From positions 1-64,000 of the forward strand of contig JAWVFT010000130.1 of assembly GCA_033855775.1 (NCBI GenBank): a stretch of 64,000 nucleotides of DNA, in the 5' to 3' direction. This stretch comes from DASVTR01 sp033855775 (lineage in GTDB: Bacteria > Acidobacteriota > Blastocatellia > Pyrinomonadales > Pyrinomonadaceae). Position 1 is the first letter of the stretch; the number at the start of each line of letters is the position of its first letter. The position numbers and the translations under genes are program-made. This document shows, piece after piece, positions 25,690 to 34,597 of this stretch. The notes below the pieces were generated by a model that worked only from the letters and a program-made list of their open reading frames with translations, was not told where the DNA came from and did not search any database.

Positions 25690-25913
25690 AAGAGAGAACG
25701 ATTGACGGGCCGCAATTGCGCTTTGTCGAGCGGCTGCCGGATTTGATTACGGACGAGGATTACATGCAGCCGGAGGTCAAGCGCGTGCGGCTGCGCATCA
25801 GCGTCACGGATGACGGCATAGAGATTCTGGGCGACAGCATGTACGCCGTGCTGCTCGAAAAATTGTTGACCGAGGCCGGAGCCGAAGAGATTGAAAGAAT
25901 GCTATGTGGTTAG
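25686..25913 (+). CDS. Small 75-aa protein coupled to JAB gene
   Basis: Starts in the ATGA of the JAB stop and overlaps the next gene by 10 bases, so it is part of the tight operon core. No family is recognised. Predicted strands around VKRVRLRISVTDDGIEI are followed by a helix (YAVLLEKLLTEAGAEEIERM) and a C-terminus -LCG. Its length is close to ubiquitin and it ends in glycine, but the helix runs to the end with no final beta strand or di-glycine tail, so a modifier role is doubtful. An adaptor role is equally possible. Confidence 0.6.
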   Translation: MKERTIDGPQLRFVERLPDLITDEDYMQPEVKRVRLRISVTDDGIEILGDSMYAVLLEKLLTEAGAEEIERMLCG

Positions 25914-27028
25914 TGGCCGCGCAGAAGCCTGCGTTGGAAGAGACGCTCTTTCGCTTTCTCCTGACGGCGCGCGGCAATCGCCCGCTGGCGACCACTGCGC
26001 TCGCCGCCGCCGGGGCGACGCTGCGCGAGGTTTACAATGCTCCGCATCCAGACCTCAGGAAAGTCTTCGGCCATTGCCTGAACGCGCTGCTGGTCGAGAT
26101 AGATTGCGACATGACCGGACGAAGTGAGACGAACGTGCCTGCGTCCGTCTTCGGCCTCGCTCTCGCCGTCAACAATTGTCTGGCTCCGCACGCGCCGGAA
26201 CAGCTTGGAGCCGGGGCGGATGAAGCCTCGCTGTTCGATAAGTTCACGCGGGCTCTCGTCGCTACGCTGCCCGTGGCGCGCGGCTTGAACGCGGCCCTCG
26301 CTTATCACGCTGTCCTGCGCGGCTCAACCGATGCCATCGCCCGCGTCAGCACGGAGCGCGCCGCGCTCTTGCGCGCTCTCATCGAGCGCAGCCCGCTGAC
26401 GGCTCTCTGGTCGCTCGACGCGCACCTGCCCGCCGCGCTCGAAACTCTGGCCTTCGAACTCTTGCCCGGCTGGCAGGTCACTGGCCGCTCAAGCGATTAC
26501 GGTTGGCCGAGCGATGACGAGTGGTTGAAGCGAGTCGCGTCGTTGCTCAATAACGAGAGCATTGCGCGTTGGGCGCGCAGGCGTTGGCTGACGATGCCGG
26601 AGACGCGCGCCGCCTGCCGCAACGTCGGGCTGCTGCTCGAAGCCTTGCGGCGACGCGGCGGCCATCGCGCCTTCATCCTCGATTTCTACGAAGCCTACGA
26701 TTATTTTCGCGCCCGCACGCGCCCCGGCGAATGGCAGGGACAGGAGCGTTTCTGGCCCGTCCTTGTCGAGACGGAAAAGCTCTTGCGCGTCGCGGGCGAC
26801 AGCGATGCCGTGTTGCACATCAACCGGCGCGGCAACGAATACTTTCTCAAGTTTCGCGCGCTCATCGAAACGGTCATCGCGGAAAACGGCATCCCGACCG
26901 ACTACGCGCATCTGAGCCGCGAGTTTATACAGAGCCTGCGCCCGCTGCTCGCCTACACGACCGCGGGCGCGCGACAGCGACTCTCCTTCGGAACGGTCGC
27001 GTTTGAACAAGCGGGCGGCGCGAGTTGA
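25904..27028 (+). CDS. Unrecognised helical protein in ubiquitin-like operon
   Basis: 374 aa; the start overlaps the preceding small gene and has no ribosome site of its own, so it is translated by coupling. Predicted almost all-helical (HEAT/TPR-like spacing of Leu and Ala), without membrane segments, cysteine clusters or known active-site motifs. Notable conserved-looking patches are YGWPSDDEWLKR and YEAYDYFRARTRPGEWQGQERFW. It could be a scaffold, an adaptor for substrates, or a new effector. Confidence 0.6.
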   Translation: MWLVAAQKPALEETLFRFLLTARGNRPLATTALAAAGATLREVYNAPHPDLRKVFGHCLNALLVEIDCDMTGRSETNVPASVFGLALAVNNCLAPHAPEQLGAGADEASLFDKFTRALVATLPVARGLNAALAYHAVLRGSTDAIARVSTERAALLRALIERSPLTALWSLDAHLPAALETLAFELLPGWQVTGRSSDYGWPSDDEWLKRVASLLNNESIARWARRRWLTMPETRAACRNVGLLLEALRRRGGHRAFILDFYEAYDYFRARTRPGEWQGQERFWPVLVETEKLLRVAGDSDAVLHINRRGNEYFLKFRALIETVIAENGIPTDYAHLSREFIQSLRPLLAYTTAGARQRLSFGTVAFEQAGGAS

Positions 27029-27066
27029 GCTTGATGGTTGACGGAAGCGAGCTTGATGGTTGACGG
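27027..27066. repeat. 18-bp direct repeat in operon spacer
   Basis: GAGCTTGATGGTTGACGG occurs twice (27027-27044 and 27049-27066), overlapping the end of the 374-aa gene's stop region. Its function is unknown. Confidence 0.55.
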
Positions 27067-27114
27067 GACGCAGCCGCGTTGTTGATTGGGCAAGTTTGAG
27101 CAAGTTAAAGAGAG

Positions 27115-30100
27115 ATGCCGAGCGACACAACAGCTTCGTTTGAAGAGCTACAAAAGCGCGCTAAGGGAATGAGCTTTAGCGGCGCGCGATACCCGCATAA
27201 CGGGCGCGTCGTGACGGCTGCTCTCTCGCCGGACGGGCGGCGGCTCGCTTCCTTTGCTTGGGAGGAAGACGGCTATCTATTCAATGCCAAGTCGCGCGAA
27301 GTCGAGCACGTGTATGAGAAAGCGCAATTCGGCAACGTCACCTGCGCGGCTTTCACGCCTGACGGCAAGTGGCTGGCGGCGTCTTCATGGAAGCAGAAGA
27401 AAGTCTTCTTCTGGCCCGTCGAGAATCCCTCGCACCTGAGCCATACCATCTCGCACAAGACGGACGCGCACAGCATTGCCTTCTCGCCCGACGGGCGTTG
27501 GCTGGCTTCGGCTCTCGACGATACGACCGTGCATTTGTGGGACATGCAGCGCGGACAGCAAGGGCCGCCCCTGCGCGGTCACAGCGGCATGGCCCTCGGC
27601 GTCGCCTTCTCGCCCGACGGCGCGTTGGTGGCGTCGTGCGCGCGTGACACGACCGTCGGGCTGTGGGACGCGACTTCGGGCCGCCCGCTGCATAAGCTGG
27701 CGGGGCATACTAACTTGGTGGGCAGCGTCGCCTTCTCGCCCGACGGGCGACAGTTGGCCTCAGCTTCCGAAGATAGAACCGTGCGTGTCTGGTCGGTTGA
27801 AACGGGAGCTTATCTGGGCGGCACGAGCGCAGAAAGCAGCGGCCCCGTGCAGGCCGTTGTGTGGAGTCCTGACGGCTCTATTTACATCTCGCAATCGTGC
27901 GGCCTGAAGGGCATCGTCGTGCGCTTGCACGAGGCCGCGAGCCATCGTCTTATCGCTTCGATAGCGGAACCGGCGCAGGAGCAAGACGGAGACATGCGCG
28001 TTGACCCGGAGGGCGTGTCATGGATGAATCGCGCTCTGGCAATCAGCGCGGACGGGCAACGGCTCGTCACTTATGCAAACAATCTTAACGAAATCATCTT
28101 GCGCGACATCAGCGCGCTCGGCGTCGGCCCGAAAGCGAAGGTTGAGCAGCGGCGGCGGGTCGTCATCTCTATCGAAACGAGCGCGCCGCTGTGCGAGCAC
28201 TTGCGGACGCTGCCTTTGTCGCACGCTGCGCCGCCGACTCCGGCCCGTCCTGCCGCATGGCTACGGAGCGCCGCTGCGGCGGGCGTGCGTCCGCCGCTCT
28301 CTCTCGTTCAAGACCTCGGCGCGCTCTTAACACAGCCGCGCTCTCAACTCGCGCTCGCGCGACCCGCGCACTTGCCGCCCGGCGTTGACACTTCCGGCTA
28401 TCTGAATTTGTTGACGAAGCTGGCCGCGCATCCCTTGCTGCGCGAGTTGAGCGCATGGGACATCTCCGAGACGATGGCCGGAGTCGTCATCGCGCGCCTC
28501 GTCGCGGGCTTGAGCTTTCCCGAAGTTTACAGCGTGCCGGGCGGAGTCGAAGCCGTGGCCTTCGCGCAACGTCTCGGCGCGGAGCTAAGCAAGACGGACG
28601 CGGGCCGCGTCTGGCGCGAAACGAAGGAAGCCGAGCGACCGAGCTTGAGTCAACTTTTGCCCGCCGACGCCCTGGCGCGAATCGAAGCCAACCTGCGACG
28701 ACTCGACGCAGACGAGTTGCGCTTTCTACATCAGTACGGCCCACGCTTCGCCGCCGCTCCCGACCCGCGCGAGATGCTGGACCTCTTCAACCTGCTCGAC
28801 TTGCCGCCCGCCGTGCGGCTCGCTTTGAATCAAGTCTTAAGGTTGCTGCCGCGCGTCAGTCAGGCGATGAATAGGAGCGGCGGGATGCAGATGTATGCGA
28901 TGGGCGGCTATGCAGGGCTGACGCACAGAGGCAGCCTCGACAGTCTGGTCCCGACCGAGTTGGCTTACCCTTCGCAGATGTTTCTGCATCGCCTGCTCAA
29001 TCAGGAAGCGCTCTACTACGGGCGCGAGTCGGAGCAGGAACGCCAACGTGAAATCGCCTACGTCGTGACGCAGGCGGGCCTCGACGTGCGCGGCGATGTG
29101 GACGTGCTGATGCGCGCGTTGACGCTGGCCCTGGCGCAGGCGATGCAGGGGCGCGGCTATGAAGTCCGGCAGGGCTTCGTCGGCAGCCGTTGGACGGAAC
29201 CGGCGTTGATGATGAAGGCAGTGGACGTGCAGCGCGTTCTCTACTACCGCGACGAGGGCGCGCTGCGCTCAAGAGAAATGCTGTCGGCGGTCGTCGGCCA
29301 ACTGCGCGCGTGGCGCGAGCGTTATCGCGGACTGCACGTTATCTGGGTCGTCGGCGAACACTGGGACGCGGACGAGTTGGAGGAGAACCGCGACCTCTAC
29401 GCGACGCTCAAGAGTTGGAGCGAGCAGCAGGCTTGGTTCGTCAGGCTCGGCAGCGGCGGCGCGCGTGCCCGCGTTGAAGAGCCGGTCGCGGCCAGAGACT
29501 TCGGCCATTATCAAATCATCAACAGCGACTTGATGTGGGCCAGACGGGAGCCGCCCGTCATGCTGTATGTCCCGCCCGCGGAGGCCGAAGCGGAAGCTCC
29601 ATCGCAGGCGGAAGCGTGGGTTGAGCCGTTTGTGCCGCCGAGCCGCGTGATGCTGGTTCCCGCTCTTTCGTCAGGGCGCGGCGCGGAAGCGCAGGATTTC
29701 ATCAGGTCGGAGCTGCGCGCGCGACGGCACATGGTCATGTCTGACAGCGCGTTGACCAACGACGCATCCTGGAGCGCGGCATTGCGCGATGTTGATTTGG
29801 TTATCCCGTTGATGACGGAGGAGACGGCACGGAGCGCAGTGGTCGTTGCCGCCATGCAAGCCGCGCGCTCGCTCACGGGAAGCGGCGACGGCCCGCGTCT
29901 GTTGCCCGTCCGCGTCGCTTACGAAGGGCCTGTGTCGGCTGCGATAGACGACGCCCTCACTTCGTATCAATACTTCATCTGGCGCGACGCGCGGGATAAC
30001 GAAGCGCTGTTGCGAGCGATGATTGAGACGCTCGCGCCCACGCCGTCGCTGTTGCGTTTCGACGGGTTGTATCATCAACCGCTCAGCCATCCGAGCGCCG

Positions 30101-30759
30101 TGCGCGAGTGGTTCAGGTTTTATCCCGACGGGAGAGTGATTAATATGACGACGACCGAGGGAACGCCGGAGCAGGCCGCGCGTTGGATGGCTCAGTCCTT
30201 GAGCGACGGCGAGGCGCGGGTCGGGAGTTATAAAAGCGACGGCGTTAAGCTCAGCTTAGAGTTTGCGTCGGGACGTGACGGCGATAATAATTTGAGATAC
30301 GCCGGTCGCATCGGCAGCAACACGCTGAGTCTGGATTCGTTTGACGGACTCAGCAAGCGTCGTGTGTGGACACGCGACTTTCAGTTTGCAGCCGTCACGG
30401 ATTTCTCGCCGCTGCCGTCGCTCTTGCGCTTCAACGGCATGTATGTCAGCGACCCTTGGCTGGCTGATGATATTCACCCAGAAAAAGATTGGGGATGGGA
30501 AGTCAGCGCCTTGAGATTCAGCAGCGACGGAACGCTCTTCTACAGCAACGCTTGGGGACACCATCTTGAGCAAAGGAAGGAGCCGGGCGAACATGACCTG
30601 AGCGGGACGTATCGCATCGAAGGCACGAACATCACCATCATCTTTCCAACTTCGTCCGACCCGCCCGAAGTCCGGCAGGCCACGATTCAGGGAGAAACCA
30701 TTATCTTGTCCGGCTCGCATACGAGCGGTTATCACTTCCGCAAAGATGACGATGCATGA
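27115..30759 (+). CDS. WD40 propeller + degenerate vWA + TIR-like multidomain protein
   Basis: 1214 aa. Residues ~20-335: about seven WD40 repeats (repeated SPDGRWLASALDDTTVHLW-type units). Residues ~336-585: helical linker. Residues ~586-765: a domain whose entry (GGYAGLTHRGSLDSLVPTEL and FLHRLLNQEALYY) matches vWA proteins of MoxR-associated beta-propeller ternary systems, but the metal motif DxSxS is absent. Residues ~840-965: TIR-like fold (RVMLVPALSS, DVDLVIPLMTEE) without the usual catalytic Glu. Residues ~977-1090 and ~1101-1214: two related all-beta repeats starting SLLRFDG and SLLRFNG. Probably a scaffold and sensor for the adjacent AAA+ and MoxR ATPases. Confidence 0.75.
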   Translation: MPSDTTASFEELQKRAKGMSFSGARYPHNGRVVTAALSPDGRRLASFAWEEDGYLFNAKSREVEHVYEKAQFGNVTCAAFTPDGKWLAASSWKQKKVFFWPVENPSHLSHTISHKTDAHSIAFSPDGRWLASALDDTTVHLWDMQRGQQGPPLRGHSGMALGVAFSPDGALVASCARDTTVGLWDATSGRPLHKLAGHTNLVGSVAFSPDGRQLASASEDRTVRVWSVETGAYLGGTSAESSGPVQAVVWSPDGSIYISQSCGLKGIVVRLHEAASHRLIASIAEPAQEQDGDMRVDPEGVSWMNRALAISADGQRLVTYANNLNEIILRDISALGVGPKAKVEQRRRVVISIETSAPLCEHLRTLPLSHAAPPTPARPAAWLRSAAAAGVRPPLSLVQDLGALLTQPRSQLALARPAHLPPGVDTSGYLNLLTKLAAHPLLRELSAWDISETMAGVVIARLVAGLSFPEVYSVPGGVEAVAFAQRLGAELSKTDAGRVWRETKEAERPSLSQLLPADALARIEANLRRLDADELRFLHQYGPRFAAAPDPREMLDLFNLLDLPPAVRLALNQVLRLLPRVSQAMNRSGGMQMYAMGGYAGLTHRGSLDSLVPTELAYPSQMFLHRLLNQEALYYGRESEQERQREIAYVVTQAGLDVRGDVDVLMRALTLALAQAMQGRGYEVRQGFVGSRWTEPALMMKAVDVQRVLYYRDEGALRSREMLSAVVGQLRAWRERYRGLHVIWVVGEHWDADELEENRDLYATLKSWSEQQAWFVRLGSGGARARVEEPVAARDFGHYQIINSDLMWARREPPVMLYVPPAEAEAEAPSQAEAWVEPFVPPSRVMLVPALSSGRGAEAQDFIRSELRARRHMVMSDSALTNDASWSAALRDVDLVIPLMTEETARSAVVVAAMQAARSLTGSGDGPRLLPVRVAYEGPVSAAIDDALTSYQYFIWRDARDNEALLRAMIETLAPTPSLLRFDGLYHQPLSHPSAVREWFRFYPDGRVINMTTTEGTPEQAARWMAQSLSDGEARVGSYKSDGVKLSLEFASGRDGDNNLRYAGRIGSNTLSLDSFDGLSKRRVWTRDFQFAAVTDFSPLPSLLRFNGMYVSDPWLADDIHPEKDWGWEVSALRFSSDGTLFYSNAWGHHLEQRKEPGEHDLSGTYRIEGTNITIIFPTSSDPPEVRQATIQGETIILSGSHTSGYHFRKDDDA

Positions 30760-30950
30760 GATGAGAGAGAGCGATGACAGACGACGGGCCAAAGAGAGCG
30801 ACGGCTCGCTTGAAAAATGTTGAAGGCGCGCGTGAACGGATTCAAAGCCCGCGCGAGTTAAGCGTGCAAGAGTTAAGCGTGCGCGAAGTCGTTCGCGTTT
30901 GAGTCTTAAAACTATTTGGCGTTGATTAGAGGAGACGAAGGCTAAAAGAG

Positions 30951-33248
30951 ATGAGCCGGATTGTTCTGCAACTCGATTTGGGCGACGACTACGACGCGGC
31001 GCGACGCTACCGGCGCGACCACCCGCAGGCCACGCTCGCGGATTTCCTGAGCGTCTATCCGGCGACGTTTCCAGAGCACAAAGCGCCCGCGCCAGACTAT
31101 CTCAAACTGCCCGTCTCGTCGTTTCAGTTTCAGCCCGTGCGTTTGCCGAAGCCGACAACTGCGCCCGCGAGCGACGGCGGCAAGGGCGCGCTGCGGGGCG
31201 AGCTAAACGATTTGTGGGGACAGGAGCAGGCGGGCGAGTTGGAGGAGACGGCGAAGCCTGACGAGCCGGGCCAGCGCGCGGAGAACATCACGGACAACGA
31301 AGCGGTGCGCATCGCTTACCGCGAAGAGATGGACGCCATCGCAGACTTCCTGCGCAACGGTCTGTCCGTGCTGGTCGCGTGCGACAAAATCCTGACGGAG
31401 TTTATCTACGAGTTTGTCTGCAATCAGGCGGGCAAGAAAGTTGTCCTGGAGAGCAGCCAGGTTGACGCGCAAAAGATGGGGCAGGGCGCGCGGCTAGATC
31501 AGGCGTTGCAGGGCGGCCCGGCCAACCCGCTCGCCAATCTGCCGGTCTTGATTCACAATCTCAAGCCGGGCGAAGTCCTCGTCCTGCGCTCGCTCGACCT
31601 GCTCGACACGCCGCCGATGATAGAGTTGCTCTATCAACGAACGAGCAAAGGCGAGAAGCCGCAGTTTCTGGCTTTCATAGACCCGTCGCTCGAAGCCAGG
31701 AAGGTCTTGACCGACCGCTTCGCCATACACATTTCGATTATGGGTTTGCCGCGCTACGTCTCGCCCGACGGCGTGCGCGTGCAGCACACCGTCTCGCAAC
31801 TGCTGACGCGCGAAGAGCGCTCGCGCTTTGCCAAGTATGATCCGGAAGGTCTCTATAAAAACGTGTCGGGCCTGAACGCCATACAGTTTCGCAACGCGAT
31901 GCAGTATGTCGGCTCGAAGGTCGCGCCTCATTCCGACGCGACCAGAATCTATCGCGTCATTCGTCAATTCAAAATCTCTTCGAGCGACGAGATAGAGATT
32001 CCCGACACGACCTTTGAAGACATCGGTGGCTATGAGACGGTCAAGCAGCAGTTGCGGCGCATCATCGCTCTGGTCGCGGGGCCGATTTCCGGCATCAGCG
32101 AAAAACAGCGCGGCGATTTGATTCCGCGCGGCTTCATCTTTCACGGCCCGCCGGGAACGGGCAAGACGCTCTTTGCCAAGGCCATCGCCAACGAGATGAA
32201 CGCCACCATCCAGATGATTTCCGGGCCGGAGATTATGGATAAGTACGTTGGCCAGAGCGAGAACAATCTGCGGCGCATCTTTGCCACCGCGCGTCGCAAC
32301 GCTCCGGCGGTCGTCTTCTTCGACGAGTTCGACAGCATCGCCAGCCAGCGCAGCACATACTCGGACGGCGGAGCGCGAGCCAACAACGCCGTCGTCGCGC
32401 AGTTTCTCACGGAGATGGACGGCTTTCGACAGGAGCAAGCCGTGCTCGTCATCGGGACGACCAACCGCATCGACATTATTGACGAAGCTTTGCTCAGGCC
32501 GTCGCGCCTGCGGCCCATCGAAATCAGCTTGCCGGACCACGCGGGCCGCCAGCGAGTCGCGGAGATTCACGCGCAAAACTTCGGCGTGGACAAACTGCTC
32601 AAAGACCTCTCTCGCCACGTCTCGGAGTTTATACACGAGTGGGAGCAGAACGGGGCGAGCGAAGCGCAGCGGCAAGTCCCGGCGGCCTTTCTTCAAAAAC
32701 TCTTCGCCGCGCATCCGCCCTACGAGCGGCGTTATGAGATAGAGGAACAGCGCGCCGGATTCCTGCGCGAAGTGCAGAAGTTTTTCGTCTTCCTGCAAGA
32801 TTGCGAACAGGCGAGCGGCGCGGTGGAGGCGTCGAGCAGCGTCGTTGAAGAGATGAAGCAACGCCTGATTCAGATGGGCGACCGCTACGGCTTGGACTTT
32901 CGCGCCGACGACTTGCCGGACTTGAGCGCGGCGCAAAGCGAAAGCTCCTTGATGCCGATGCGCTCGGATTTGCGCGACCTCTTCGCCGTGCTCTTGCAGG
33001 AGCGGCGCAAGGCGGGCGGGCTGACGCCCGAAACCTTCTTCGCCGCCGTCATGGATTTGGTCGCGGAGTATACGATTAACTTTAACAACGACGAGATTCG
33101 CGCCATCTTTCAGGAGGCCAGCCTCGAACATCATCTCGAAGGGCAACTCGTCACGCCGCGCTATCTCGGACAAAAAATCGGGCTCATCCGCAAGCGTCGC
33201 GACGAACGCGAGGCCGTGCATCTCTCCGGCCAGCGCGGGCGCAGATAA
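30951..33248 (+). CDS. Cdc48/FtsH-like AAA+ ATPase with inactive first module
   Basis: 765 aa. An N-terminal region (1-105) is followed by a first alpha/beta module (~110-340) that lacks Walker motifs, then a full AAA+ module beginning FEDIGGYETVKQQL. Walker A GPPGTGKT lies at ~399-406, Walker B VVFFDEFDS at ~453-461, and the second region of homology TTNRIDIIDEALLRPSRLR near 505-523 supplies arginine fingers. The C-terminal ~190 residues are helical. No membrane helix or HExxH protease domain is present, so it is an unfoldase rather than FtsH itself. A role in pulling on tagged proteins is inferred from the E1/E2/JAB neighbours. Confidence 0.85.
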   Translation: MSRIVLQLDLGDDYDAARRYRRDHPQATLADFLSVYPATFPEHKAPAPDYLKLPVSSFQFQPVRLPKPTTAPASDGGKGALRGELNDLWGQEQAGELEETAKPDEPGQRAENITDNEAVRIAYREEMDAIADFLRNGLSVLVACDKILTEFIYEFVCNQAGKKVVLESSQVDAQKMGQGARLDQALQGGPANPLANLPVLIHNLKPGEVLVLRSLDLLDTPPMIELLYQRTSKGEKPQFLAFIDPSLEARKVLTDRFAIHISIMGLPRYVSPDGVRVQHTVSQLLTREERSRFAKYDPEGLYKNVSGLNAIQFRNAMQYVGSKVAPHSDATRIYRVIRQFKISSSDEIEIPDTTFEDIGGYETVKQQLRRIIALVAGPISGISEKQRGDLIPRGFIFHGPPGTGKTLFAKAIANEMNATIQMISGPEIMDKYVGQSENNLRRIFATARRNAPAVVFFDEFDSIASQRSTYSDGGARANNAVVAQFLTEMDGFRQEQAVLVIGTTNRIDIIDEALLRPSRLRPIEISLPDHAGRQRVAEIHAQNFGVDKLLKDLSRHVSEFIHEWEQNGASEAQRQVPAAFLQKLFAAHPPYERRYEIEEQRAGFLREVQKFFVFLQDCEQASGAVEASSSVVEEMKQRLIQMGDRYGLDFRADDLPDLSAAQSESSLMPMRSDLRDLFAVLLQERRKAGGLTPETFFAAVMDLVAEYTINFNNDEIRAIFQEASLEHHLEGQLVTPRYLGQKIGLIRKRRDEREAVHLSGQRGRR

Positions 33249-33249
33249 A

Positions 33250-33300
33250 GCTTTCGTCAAGACTCTTCAGTTGACGAAAGAGTCTTTGACGAAAGAGCCT
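33250..33300 (+). repeat. 15-bp tandem repeat with hairpin potential
   Basis: TTGACGAAAGAG(T/C)CT occurs twice (33271-33285 and 33286-33300), and its near reverse complement CTTTCGTCAAGACTCTT lies just upstream at 33251. The stretch between the AAA+ and MoxR genes can fold, possibly as partial termination. Confidence 0.5.
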
Positions 33301-33336
33301 TGAGCAAAGATTTTTCATCAACCGTGTGGAGACTGA

Positions 33337-34524
33337 ATGCGACAAGAGCTACTTAATTATCTGGACGGAGTGGAAGATTTAACGGGCCTCTTGAAGAGCG
33401 CTTTCGTCAGCAAGGACGAGTTGGTCGAGATGCTCGTCACGAGCGCCATCGCGCAGGAGCACCTGTTGATTGTCGGCCCTCCGGGGACGGCCAAATCGGA
33501 GTTAGTCAAACGCTTCGCCCTGTTGTGCAGCCCCGGCGGCTCCGCCACCACGCGCGACGGGCAGATTCCCTACTTCGAATATTTGCTGACGCGCTTTACA
33601 GAGCCGAACGAAATCTTCGGCCCCGTCAACATCAAAGCTTTTCAGGAAGGCGGCGGCCACCGTCGCATCACCGACGGCATGCTGCCGCGCGCCGAGATAG
33701 CCTTCCTCGATGAAGTCTTCAAAGCCAACAGCGCGATTCTCAACGCGCTCTTGACGGTCTTGAACGAGCGCGTCTTTTATAACGGCGGGAGGCCGGAGAC
33801 GACGCCGCTGCTCTGCGCCATCGGAGCCAGCAACGAAGTCCCTGAAGACCCTTCGTTGAACGCGCTCTACGACCGCTTTCTCGTTCGCCTCTGGACGGAC
33901 AACGTTGAGGAAGCGCGCTTCGGCGAGTTGTTTCATCGCGGCTGGCAGTTGGAGAAAGACCGCATCGGCAGAGGCTACAAACTTGAGTTGGGCAACGTCA
34001 CGACGACCGACGCGCTGCGCGGGTTGTATCACGCGCTCGACGAAGTGAACCTTGACGGCGTGGCTCGCGACTATCGTGAAATCGTGCGGCGGATTCGCGC
34101 CGAAGGAATTGAACTGAGCGACCGGCGCGTCATCAAGTTGTTGAAGATGGTCGCGGCTTCGGCCCTGCGCCGTCGCAGTTTCGAAGCCAACCCCGGCGAC
34201 TTCTGGCCGCTCAAGCACGTCTGGAATAACCCGGATCAGATTCCGCACTTGCAGGCTATCGTCGACCCTTACCTTGAAGATTATTTGGAAGTGAAGTGGA
34301 AGCCTGAGCGCGGGCTGGAAACTATCGAGGGCGATGTCAACACGCTGGCCGCGCGGAGGCGCGCTCTGCGCACGGATGCAGACTACGCAGACTTTCTACA
34401 GCAGGCCGAGCGTTTGCGCCGCGAGCTTTTGCGCTACCCCGACGAAGCCGCGCGCGAGCCGCTCGTGGCTCGTCTCAAAGAGTTGATTGAAGCGGCCATG
34501 AGCGTCCTTGAACAGCAAAGCTAA
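33337..34524 (+). CDS. MoxR-family AAA+ ATPase
   Basis: 395 aa. Walker A GPPGTAKS at 47-54, Walker B IAFLDEVFKANSAILNALL near 124-142, and sensor region AIGASNEVPEDPSLNALYDR match the MoxR/RavA family. These act as chaperones with vWA-domain partners. The preceding AAA+ protein and the WD40-vWA-like protein supply the other two members of a ternary MoxR/vWA/AAA+ arrangement. The C-terminal ~120 residues are helical, the usual extension in RavA-like proteins. Confidence 0.88.
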   Translation: MRQELLNYLDGVEDLTGLLKSAFVSKDELVEMLVTSAIAQEHLLIVGPPGTAKSELVKRFALLCSPGGSATTRDGQIPYFEYLLTRFTEPNEIFGPVNIKAFQEGGGHRRITDGMLPRAEIAFLDEVFKANSAILNALLTVLNERVFYNGGRPETTPLLCAIGASNEVPEDPSLNALYDRFLVRLWTDNVEEARFGELFHRGWQLEKDRIGRGYKLELGNVTTTDALRGLYHALDEVNLDGVARDYREIVRRIRAEGIELSDRRVIKLLKMVAASALRRRSFEANPGDFWPLKHVWNNPDQIPHLQAIVDPYLEDYLEVKWKPERGLETIEGDVNTLAARRRALRTDADYADFLQQAERLRRELLRYPDEAAREPLVARLKELIEAAMSVLEQQS

Positions 34525-34597
34525 GCACGCGCGCGCGCCGCTCTTTCAGGCGCAGGCAAACGTTTGGGCGGCGCGCGATTGAAGGAGAAAAGTTGTC

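Noticed and set aside
30951..33248. True FtsH membrane protease
   Set aside because: No transmembrane helices and no HExxH zinc motif; only the AAA+ part resembles FtsH/Cdc48.
31494..33260. Long open frame on the minus strand (about 588 codons) across the AAA+ gene
   Set aside because: It is antisense to a clear AAA+ ATPase with intact motifs; GC-rich codon use leaves such shadow frames open. No family resemblance or ribosome site.
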